Positions 55,895 to 64,000 of a DNA stretch of 64,000 bases are shown in pieces; the first letter of the stretch is position 1; every line of letters begins with the position of its first letter. Origin of the DNA: Paucisalibacillus globulus. Lineage in GTDB: Bacteria; Bacillota; Bacilli; Bacillales; Amphibacillaceae. A program made the position numbers and the translations under genes. The DNA lies in contig NZ_LT855386.1 in NCBI RefSeq assembly GCF_900184735.1, forward strand, positions 248,001 to 312,000. Direction: 5' to 3'. Under the pieces are notes generated by a model that saw nothing but the letters and a program-made list of their open reading frames with translations, was not told where the DNA came from and did not search any database.

Positions 55895-57301
55895 TTAAAG
55901 CATATGAATTGGTGTACCTAATGCTACCTCAGCAGCTTCCATCGTAATTTCACCTAAAGTTGGGTGAGCATGGATGGTTAATGCTATATCTTCAGCAGTC
56001 ATACCAGCTTCAACGGCTAATCCAATCTCAGAAATCATGTCACTAGCGTTTGGTCCAGCAATTTGACCACCTAATACTAATCCATCTTCCTTACGAGTTA
56101 CTAATTTTAAGAAGCCATCCGTTGCATTAAGAGATAACGCACGGCCATTTGCACCAAATGGGAACTTAGCAACTTTAACATTATAACCAGCATCTTTAGC
56201 CTCTTTTTCAGTTAAACCAACTGAAGCAAGTTCAGGTTCAACGAAAGCTACTGCCGGCATACCGATGTAATCAACCTCTGATTTTTCTCCACTAATTGCT
56301 TCAGCAGCAATTTTACCTTCGTAAGATGCTTTATGAGCAAGTGGAGCACCGGCAACGATATCACCGATCGCATAAATGTTAGATTTATTCGTACGGCATT
56401 GCTTATCGACTTTGATTAGTCCTCTTTCATCCACTTCAATACCTACTTGTTCAAGACCAATTTCTCTAGTGTTTGGACGTCGACCAACCGTTACAAGTAC
56501 ATAATCTGCTTCAACAGTTTCTTCTTTACCGCCAACTTCATATGTTACTTTAACACCATCTTTAGTCTCTTCAACGCCTTTTGCCATAGCTTCTGTTACG
56601 ATAGTTGCACCTTTATTCTTAAGGCGTTTTTTAACAAGTTGTGTCATTTGTTTTTCAAAACCACTTAGAATATCCTTAGCACCTTCTAAGAACACAACTT
56701 CCGTACCGAAGTTAGCATAAGCAGAGCCAAGTTCGCTCCCTACGTAACCAGCACCGATAACTACCATTTTCTTTGGGATCTCTTTAAGATTTAATGCACC
56801 AGTTGAATCTAATACACGGTCAGAAAACTTAAATGTTGGAATTTCAATTGGTGAAGATCCTGTTGCAATAATACAGTTCTTAAAAGTATAAGTTTGAGAA
56901 GTTTTCTCATCCATCACTTTAACTGTATTTTGATCAACAAAATAAACTTCACCCTTAACGATGTCCACTTTGTTACCTTTTAATAGGCTCTCAACGCCTG
57001 ACGTTAGTTTATTTACAACGGATGCTTTCCACTCTTGAACTTTTTCAAAGTCGACAGAAACTTTCTCCGTTTTAATACCAAGAGCTTCGTTTCCTTGAGC
57101 TTTCTCTACAGAGTGACCAGCTTCGATTAATGCCTTTGATGGAATACAACCAACATTTAAGCAAACTCCACCTAAAGTTCCTTTATCCACGATTGTTACT
57201 TTTTGACCTAACTGTGCTGCGCGAATAGCTGCAACATATCCCCCAGGTCCTGCACCAACAACCAGTGTGTCTAGTTCAATTGGAAAATCTCCTACTACCA
57301 T
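55895..57301 (-). CDS. pdhD: dihydrolipoyl dehydrogenase (pyruvate dehydrogenase E3)
   Basis: A 468-residue FAD enzyme that reoxidises dihydrolipoamide with NAD. Redox cysteines C47 and C52 are in [14 protein letters not shown]. The FAD motif is [12 protein letters not shown], the NAD motif [12 protein letters not shown], and the active base is in IHAHPTLGE. Length is normal. It ends the pdhABCD operon, 5 bases from pdhC, before a strong terminator. Confidence 0.97.
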   Translation of the reverse strand: MVVGDFPIELDTLVVGAGPGGYVAAIRAAQLGQKVTIVDKGTLGGVCLNVGCIPSKALIEAGHSVEKAQGNEALGIKTEKVSVDFEKVQEWKASVVNKLTSGVESLLKGNKVDIVKGEVYFVDQNTVKVMDEKTSQTYTFKNCIIATGSSPIEIPTFKFSDRVLDSTGALNLKEIPKKMVVIGAGYVGSELGSAYANFGTEVVFLEGAKDILSGFEKQMTQLVKKRLKNKGATIVTEAMAKGVEETKDGVKVTYEVGGKEETVEADYVLVTVGRRPNTREIGLEQVGIEVDERGLIKVDKQCRTNKSNIYAIGDIVAGAPLAHKASYEGKIAAEAISGEKSEVDYIGMPAVAFVEPELASVGLTEKEAKDAGYNVKVAKFPFGANGRALSLNATDGFLKLVTRKEDGLVLGGQIAGPNASDMISEIGLAVEAGMTAEDIALTIHAHPTLGEITMEAAEVALGTPIHML

Positions 57302-57306
57302 ATTCC

Positions 57307-58578
57307 TTACGCCTCCATCATGATTAATTGTGGATCATTTAATAATCGCTTGATTTGATTTAAGGCCATTTGAGCTGTAGCACCATCTACGATACGATGG
57401 TCAAAACTCAATGATACTGCAAGTACAGGAGCAATAACGATTTCTCCGTCACGCACAATTGGTTTTTCAGCAATTCGACCGATACCTAAAATAGCTGCCT
57501 CTGGATAGTTAATAACTGGAGTAAACCATTGACCACCAGCAGAACCAATATTAGAAATTGTACTTGATGCACCTTTCATCTCATCTGGTGCTAGTTTACC
57601 ATTTCTAGCTTTATCTGCCAATTCATTAATTTCAGCAGAAATTGCGAAAATAGATTTACGGTCAGCGTTTTTCACTACAGGAACTAGAAGTCCTTTGTCT
57701 GTATCTGCTGCAATACCAATATTATAATAATGCTTTTGTACGATTTCTTCTGTTGCATCGTCGATAGAAGCATTTAAAATAGGATATTGTTTCAATGCTG
57801 ATACTATTGCTTTCACTACATAAGGTAAATAAGTTAATTTAATACCTTGGTCAATTGCAACCTGCTTGAATTTCTTACGATGTGCTACTAAAGCAGTTAC
57901 ATCTACTTCATCCATTAATGTTACGTGAGGAGCTTTAGACTTAGAATTCACCATTGCTTTAGCAATCGCTTTACGGATTGGGCTCATTTTCTCACGTGTT
58001 TCAGGGAAGCTTCCTTCTAAAACAGGAGCTTTAGCTTGTGATGCCGGTGCTTCTGTTTTTGCTTCATTAACTGCTTCCACTGTCTCAGAAGCTGGTTGTC
58101 CACCATTCAAGAAACTATCTACATCTTCTTTTGTTACTCGACCATTCTTACCTGATCCTGATACTTGTTTAATATTTACATTGTTCTCACGAGCATATTT
58201 ACGAACTGATGGCATAGCAATGATACGCTTTCCATCATCAACAGCAGACTCGGCAGCTTGAACATTGGTAGCTTCTACTTTTGGTGACTCTTCCTTAACG
58301 TCCTCTACAGGTTCATCAGATCCACCTAAGTCTTCATAGCCTTCAGCATCAAAGGAGATTAACGTATCACCTACTATTGCAACTTCTCCTTCTTGTACGA
58401 AAATCTTTGTAACAGTTCCTTCTACAGGAGAAGGAATTTCTACTACAGCTTTATCGTTTTGCACTTCGCAAAGTATATCGTCTTCTTTTACTTGGTCGCC
58501 TTCTTTTACCATCCATGAAACAATCTCACCCTCGTGGATTCCTTCACCGATATCTGGTAATTTAAATTCAAACGCCAT
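57307..58578 (-). CDS. pdhC: pyruvate dehydrogenase E2, dihydrolipoamide acetyltransferase
   Basis: A 423-residue core protein. Order: one lipoyl domain (1-80, lipoyl lysine K43 in [12 protein letters not shown]), acidic linker, E1/E3-binding domain (about 119-155, [13 protein letters not shown]), a second Ala/Glu linker, and the acyltransferase domain (about 195-423) with [13 protein letters not shown] near the end. GGAGGCTTTTCTT precedes the ATG. Confidence 0.97.
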   Translation of the reverse strand: MAFEFKLPDIGEGIHEGEIVSWMVKEGDQVKEDDILCEVQNDKAVVEIPSPVEGTVTKIFVQEGEVAIVGDTLISFDAEGYEDLGGSDEPVEDVKEESPKVEATNVQAAESAVDDGKRIIAMPSVRKYARENNVNIKQVSGSGKNGRVTKEDVDSFLNGGQPASETVEAVNEAKTEAPASQAKAPVLEGSFPETREKMSPIRKAIAKAMVNSKSKAPHVTLMDEVDVTALVAHRKKFKQVAIDQGIKLTYLPYVVKAIVSALKQYPILNASIDDATEEIVQKHYYNIGIAADTDKGLLVPVVKNADRKSIFAISAEINELADKARNGKLAPDEMKGASSTISNIGSAGGQWFTPVINYPEAAILGIGRIAEKPIVRDGEIVIAPVLAVSLSFDHRIVDGATAQMALNQIKRLLNDPQLIMMEA

Positions 58579-58599
58579 AAGAAAAGCCTCCTATCATAA

Positions 58600-59577
58600 T
58601 TAGAAATTCACTACAGTGTTTACTTTTTCAATGATGTCATTATAGTTTGGTAACCACACTTCTTCTGCTTCAGAGAATGGGTATACCGTATCTGGTGCTG
58701 TAACACGTAATACCGGAGCTTCTAAATGTAAAATTGCTCTTTCTTGAATCTCTGCAACAACATTTGCAGCAATACCAGCCTGGCGTTGTGCTTCTTGTAC
58801 TACCACTACACGATTAGTTTTCTTAACTGACTCTAAGATAGTATCCATATCAATTGGTGAAACTGTACGTAGGTCGATAACTTCTACATCAACACCACTT
58901 TTCTCAAGTTCTTCTGCAGCTTTAAGTGAAGCATGAACCATAGCTCCGTAGGTTACAATGGTAACGTCCTTTCCTTCACGTTTCACATCTGCTTTTCCAA
59001 GTTCGATTGTATATTCTCCCTCAGGAACTTCACCACGGAAAGAACGATATAGTTTCATATGCTCTAAATAGATGACAGGATCATTGTCACGAATAGCTGA
59101 AATTAATAATCCTTTTGCATCATATGGTGTAGATGGAATAACTACCTTTAGTCCAGGTTGTTGAGCCATTAACCCTTCTAATGAATCTGCATGTAGTTCA
59201 GGAGTGTGAACTCCACCACCAAATGGTGAACGGACAGTAATTGGTGCAGTATGTGTACCACCTGAACGGTAACGCATACGTGCCATTTGACCACTAATAG
59301 AATCAATTACTTCATATACAAAGCCGAAGAACTGAATTTCAGGTACTGGGCGATATCCTTGAAGTGCAAGACCAATTGCAAGTCCTCCAATTCCTGATTC
59401 AGCTAATGGCGTATCAAATACACGATCTTCTCCGAATTCTTTTTGTAGACCTTCAGTTGCACGGAATACACCGCCGTTTTGGCCGACATCTTCACCAAAC
59501 ACTAACACGTTTTCGTCATTTTTCAGTTCCACGCGTAGTGCATCAGTGATTGCTTGAATCATTGTCATTTGTGCCAT
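58600..59577 (-). CDS. pdhB: pyruvate dehydrogenase E1 beta subunit
   Basis: A 325-residue TPP-enzyme subunit. Conserved parts: [37 protein letters not shown] and [18 protein letters not shown]. It pairs with PdhA to form the alpha2beta2 E1 that decarboxylates pyruvate. It follows pdhA by 3 bases, with GGAGTCGAAG upstream of ATG. Confidence 0.97.
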   Translation of the reverse strand: MAQMTMIQAITDALRVELKNDENVLVFGEDVGQNGGVFRATEGLQKEFGEDRVFDTPLAESGIGGLAIGLALQGYRPVPEIQFFGFVYEVIDSISGQMARMRYRSGGTHTAPITVRSPFGGGVHTPELHADSLEGLMAQQPGLKVVIPSTPYDAKGLLISAIRDNDPVIYLEHMKLYRSFRGEVPEGEYTIELGKADVKREGKDVTIVTYGAMVHASLKAAEELEKSGVDVEVIDLRTVSPIDMDTILESVKKTNRVVVVQEAQRQAGIAANVVAEIQERAILHLEAPVLRVTAPDTVYPFSEAEEVWLPNYNDIIEKVNTVVNF

Positions 59578-59580
59578 TGT

Positions 59581-61063
<1,483 letters not shown>

Positions 61064-61726
61064 TTAATTATTCTCTATATAGGTGACCTTTATTTCCGCT
61101 GCTTCATAAAAGCTTTTTTTCAATTCGTTATATTCTAATGTGAAGTCATTGAATGTTTTATTTGCTTCAATTACCTCTTGATATTTCAAATTAACTTTTT
61201 CAATGTGAGCCTGTAAATCTTCTTCCTCAAGATCCTCCTGAAGGAATTTATTATATAATTCTTTTTCTAATGTTAACGATTCATTATATGTTTTATGAAG
61301 TGTTTCATAAGCTTCGAAACGTTTGACCATTGCCTCATACATGGATAAAGCTTTATTTTTAACTTCTTCATCTTTTATTTCTTCAATTAGTGCCTTTGAC
61401 TTTTCAAATTCTTCACGTGATGCGTCTAAGCTTTCTTTCTCGGACTTAATTTTCTCCGACCGTCCTTCTATAGAAGCAATCGCTTTACTTGTAAGTTCCT
61501 GAATTTGTTCCATCTCTTCTATGCCAAGTTCAATTATTTCTTTATATAACTCTTGTTCCTCTTGCTCGAGCTTGGTAATATCATCTTGCTGTTTTTGAAA
61601 ATCTTCTTCTAATTGAACAGCAGCTTCTAAATGGTTATATATTTGCGTTTCTGGACTATCACCACAACCAGATAACAATAATACCATTCCTATAGTAAAT
61701 ATACCGATTACATGTTTAAACTTCAC
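61064..61726 (-). CDS. ykyA: YkyA-like cell-wall lipoprotein
   Basis: A 220-residue lipoprotein with signal ending LLLSGCGD. The remainder (about 30-215) is almost all coiled coil rich in Glu and Lys (DITKLEQEEQELYKEIIELG and later segments). This fits the YkyA family (putative cell-wall-binding lipoprotein), which lies between def and pdhA in B. subtilis, as here. GTG start behind AGGAGGAC. Biochemical role unknown. Confidence 0.9.
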   Translation of the reverse strand: MKFKHVIGIFTIGMVLLLSGCGDSPETQIYNHLEAAVQLEEDFQKQQDDITKLEQEEQELYKEIIELGIEEMEQIQELTSKAIASIEGRSEKIKSEKESLDASREEFEKSKALIEEIKDEEVKNKALSMYEAMVKRFEAYETLHKTYNESLTLEKELYNKFLQEDLEEEDLQAHIEKVNLKYQEVIEANKTFNDFTLEYNELKKSFYEAAEIKVTYIENN

Positions 61727-61941
61727 GTTAATAAGTCCTCCTCTTACAATGCTACGATGTCTTGGTTTATTCTGAACTGATACTTAGTATATCACAAAAT
61801 TATTCAGATGAGGTCACTAATTATGGAGCATGTCTATACTAAAAATATGCCTTTAACTAGTAAAATATGATAAACTATTTTAATGATTATAATATGATAA
61901 ATTAAAAAGAATCATGATAAGAATGAAATGGAGTGAGACAT

Positions 61942-62493
61942 ATGCTAACAATGGAAGATGTAGTTCGTGAGGGTCATCCTTCACTTCGCAAAGTTGCCCA
62001 TGAAGTATCTCTACCTCCCTCAGAGGAAGAGATTTCATTATTACAAGATATGCTGGAGTTTTTAAAGAATAGTCAAGACGAAAAAGTATGTGCTAAATAC
62101 AATCTCAGACCTGGTGTTGGTATCGCTGCACCACAATTAGGCATCGAAAAAAGGATGGTAGCTGTACATTTCGAGGATACCAATGGCAAACTATATAGTT
62201 ATGGATTGATTAATCCGAAAATAGTCAGCCATTCAGTTGAAAAAGCCTACCTCACTACTGGTGAAGGCTGTTTATCAGTTGATCGTAATGTGGAGGGTTT
62301 TGTCCCAAGATATGCACGAATCACAGTAAAAGCCACTGACCTTGAAGGTAATCCAATCAAACTTAGATTAAAAGATTACGCTGCAATTGTTTTCCAACAT
62401 GAAATCGACCATTTGAACGGTGTCATGTTTTATGATCATATTAATAAGGATAATCCATTTGATATTCCGGAAAACTCAAAATCTATAGATTAA
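61942..62493 (+). CDS. def: peptide deformylase
   Basis: A 183-residue metalloenzyme that removes the N-formyl group from new proteins. All three motifs are present: [10 protein letters not shown] (58-67), EGCLSV (108-113, metal cysteine C110) and QHEIDH (metal histidines 153, 157). The insertion-containing form matches B. subtilis DefB (YkrB). The ATG at 61942 is chosen over GTG 61933 because GGAG lies 8 bases upstream. Confidence 0.97.
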   Translation: MLTMEDVVREGHPSLRKVAHEVSLPPSEEEISLLQDMLEFLKNSQDEKVCAKYNLRPGVGIAAPQLGIEKRMVAVHFEDTNGKLYSYGLINPKIVSHSVEKAYLTTGEGCLSVDRNVEGFVPRYARITVKATDLEGNPIKLRLKDYAAIVFQHEIDHLNGVMFYDHINKDNPFDIPENSKSID

Positions 62494-62498
62494 AAGAT

Positions 62499-62536
62499 GG
62501 GTTTGACACATTCTTTGTGTCAAACCCTTTTGTTTT
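62499..62536 (+). terminator. terminator after def
   Basis: A perfect 12-bp stem GGGTTTGACACA / TGTGTCAAACCC with loop TTCTT, followed by TTTTGTTTT on the plus strand. Confidence 0.95.
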
Positions 62537-62765
62537 ATCAATGCATAGAAAAGATAATAACGAGAAAAATATGAATAAGCATACTGGACCTTAGTATCTA
62601 ACTAACCTTCTTTGGGTTTCTCTTTAAAATAAATTTTATAGTAAATAAATGATTTTTATTTCAATATTTTCAAATCCATACTATACTATAGATAAGAGGG
62701 ATTGGACGGTAGAAGTTTTTTTATATTGCTTTTCTTTAATCTTTTAGAAAGGAGTGTATGTCCTT
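62537..62765 (+). promoter_or_regulatory. leader of the 28-residue peptide gene with promoter candidate
   Basis: TTCAAT (62660-62665) and TATACT (62682-62687) are 16 bases apart and could form a sigma-A-type promoter. A strong ribosome site GAAAGGAGTG (62747-62756) follows. The assignment is inferred from spacing only. Confidence 0.4.
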
Positions 62766-62852
62766 ATGTTACGTCGCCTAAAAGAAAAGCTAAAGAAGCG
62801 TTGGAAAGATTTTTTAGGCCGGGGACGTGTACCGACAACTTTTAAAGAATAA
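62766..62852 (+). CDS. 28-residue cationic amphipathic peptide
   Basis: I do not recognise this gene. The ATG follows GGAGTGTATGTCCTT. The peptide MLRRLKEKLKKRWKDFLGRG ends VPTTFKE, with 11 basic and 3 acidic residues (net about +8). Leu2, Leu5, Leu9, Trp13 and Phe16 fall on one face of a helix. It has its own promoter candidate, ribosome site and terminator, so it is a complete transcription unit between def and rpoY, where B. subtilis has no annotated gene that I recall. Possible membrane-associated small protein. Confidence 0.7.
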   Translation: MLRRLKEKLKKRWKDFLGRGRVPTTFKE

Positions 62853-62862
62853 AGAAGAAGTG

Positions 62863-62943
62863 AAGACAGGGTATAATGATACGCCAATCTACCGATAATG
62901 ATTTATCTAACAACAGTATAACCTGTCTTTTTTGTTAAGTTTT
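62863..62943 (+). terminator. terminator of the 28-residue peptide gene
   Basis: AAGACAGG...TATA pairs with TATA...CCTGTCTT across a long loop of about 50 bases, followed by TTTTTG. The long loop itself may fold. Confidence 0.7.
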
Positions 62944-63165
62944 AGGATTAAATGGAATAAATGTGGAATTAGTACTTATGTATGATAGACCGGATGACTA
63001 TCATTGAATTAAAATTGTATCTAAATTTACTACGAGCACTAACTAATCAATACGGAATGGACTACATAAAAAGCTTAGCATCAATATTTGTAACTTATTA
63101 GCTTTTCTTTTTATGATTTCTTTGAATGGAAATTAAATGTTTTAGAGAGAGACAGGAGAGATAGT

Positions 63166-63375
63166 ATGATATTTAAAGTAATTTATCAAGAATCATCGTA
63201 TGAAGCACCGATACGAGAACGTTCTAAAAGCCTTTACGTAGAAGCTGAATCTGAAAAAGATGTAAGACTAAAACTAAAAGACCGAGAACTAAATATTGAA
63301 TTTATCCAGCCACTTAACGAAGCCCATCTAGAGTACGAAAAGAAGTCAGAAGAATTTCAATTGGAGACAATCTAA
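63166..63375 (+). CDS. rpoY: RNA polymerase epsilon subunit RpoY
   Basis: A 69-residue protein of the DUF1447 family, formerly YkzG. Features: [20 protein letters not shown] and the C-terminal helix region [16 protein letters not shown]. It is the small Firmicute epsilon subunit, always encoded just upstream of rnjA, as here with a 3-base gap. GACAGGAGAGATAGT precedes the ATG. Confidence 0.93.
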   Translation: MIFKVIYQESSYEAPIRERSKSLYVEAESEKDVRLKLKDRELNIEFIQPLNEAHLEYEKKSEEFQLETI

Positions 63376-63378
63376 CTT

Positions 63379-64000
63379 ATGAAATTTGTAAAAAATGATC
63401 AAGCAGCGGTATTTGCATTAGGTGGACTAGGTGAAATAGGAAAAAATACGTATGCAGTTCAATTTCAAGATGAAATTATCTTAATAGATGCTGGTATTAA
63501 ATTCCCTGAAGACGAATTACTTGGGATCGATTATGTTATTCCAGATTATACGTATCTTGTACAAAATCAAGATAAAATTAAAGGTTTAATTGTAACTCAT
63601 GGTCACGAAGACCATATTGGTGGAATTCCATATTTGCTGCGTGAAATTAACGTACCAATTTACGCAGGTAAGCTAGCACTTGGATTAATTAGAAACAAAC
63701 TAGAAGAACATGGACTATTAAGAAATGCAAAATTAAATCCCATTCAAGAAGATGATGTCATAAAATTCCGTAAAACATCCGTAAGCTTTTTCCGTACCAC
63801 ACATAGTATTCCAGACTCATATGGTATTGTCGTAAAAACACCACCAGGTAATATTGTTCATACTGGTGATTTCAAATTCGACTTCACTCCAGTTGGGGAT
63901 CCAGCTAACATAACAAAAATGGCAGAAATAGGAAAAGAAGGAGTACTATGCCTTCTATCGGATAGTACAAACAGTGAGGTTCCAGGTTTCACACTGTCCG
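63379..64000 (+). CDS. rnjA: ribonuclease J1, N-terminal part
   Basis: The first 207 codons; the rest is outside the window. It is a metallo-beta-lactamase-fold nuclease. The zinc motif HGHEDHIGG (H74-H79) is complete, followed by the [16 protein letters not shown] strand and [10 protein letters not shown]. RNase J1 acts as 5'-exonuclease and endonuclease in mRNA turnover. It is probably cotranscribed with rpoY. SR1P, encoded about 10 kb away, is known in B. subtilis to act with GapA on this enzyme. Confidence 0.97.
   Translation, partial: MKFVKNDQAAVFALGGLGEIGKNTYAVQFQDEIILIDAGIKFPEDELLGIDYVIPDYTYLVQNQDKIKGLIVTHGHEDHIGGIPYLLREINVPIYAGKLALGLIRNKLEEHGLLRNAKLNPIQEDDVIKFRKTSVSFFRTTHSIPDSYGIVVKTPPGNIVHTGDFKFDFTPVGDPANITKMAEIGKEGVLCLLSDSTNSEVPGFTLS

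Overview
This window reads as a low-GC, spore-forming member of the Bacillaceae (Oceanobacillus/Virgibacillus-like; the genus is inferred). Most of the gene order is the Bacillus subtilis yla/ylb/pdh neighbourhood read backwards. Sporulation genes (rsfA-like ylbO, ylbJ, ylbD, ylaJ), a caa3 oxidase and typical Firmicute Shine-Dalgarno sites support this. Base composition is AT-rich except for three GC-rich intergenic repeats.

Layout: 1-10.8 kb holds the ylb block: ylbP (partial), ylbO, an enoyl-CoA hydratase, rpmF, ylbN, tmcAL (ylbM), ylbL, ylbJ, coaD, rsmD, a candidate small RNA, ylbG, ylbF, ylbE, ylbD and ylbC. 11-11.5 kb holds two inverted copies of a GC-rich repeat. 11.7-20.7 kb holds a YugN-like gene, an AI-2E-type transporter and the cytochrome caa3 genes (ctaM, ctaG, ctaF, ctaE, ctaD, ctaC and divergent ctaA). 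ctaB is absent from its usual place. 20.7-41.4 kb separates ctaA from pyc, which are neighbours in B. subtilis. It carries a nitrilase, deoC, two tandem SCO proteins, a cytochrome bd oxidase with a small CydS-like subunit, cydDC, hemQ, ahpC-ahpF and a MocR regulator. It also carries three decayed loci: a frameshifted alcohol dehydrogenase, a ruined TlpA/ResA-like gene and a collapsed duplicate of ahpCF. 41.4-52.8 kb returns to B. subtilis order (pyc, ftsW, ylaN, ylaL-like, ylaJ, ylaI, ylaH, ylaF, suhB, yktB, yktA), but typA/bipA and ylaK are missing from their usual places, and a third GC-rich repeat sits where typA would be. 53-64 kb holds an SR1-like dual-function RNA encoding SR1P, a polysaccharide deacetylase, a frameshifted BCCT transporter, the pdhABCD operon, ykyA, def, a tiny cationic peptide gene, rpoY and the start of rnjA.

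How the genes fit together: the window is rich in central carbon and respiratory functions. Pyruvate dehydrogenase and pyruvate carboxylase lie near an SR1/SR1P locus preceded by two CcpN-like sites, which links it to glycolysis/gluconeogenesis control. Two terminal oxidases (caa3 and bd) come with assembly factors: CtaA, CtaG, CtaM, two SCO proteins and CydDC. HemQ supplies heme and AhpCF handles peroxide.

No phage, CRISPR array, rRNA, tRNA or insertion-sequence transposase was seen. Starts were re-chosen for many genes because a GTG inside the Shine-Dalgarno motif creates false upstream starts.
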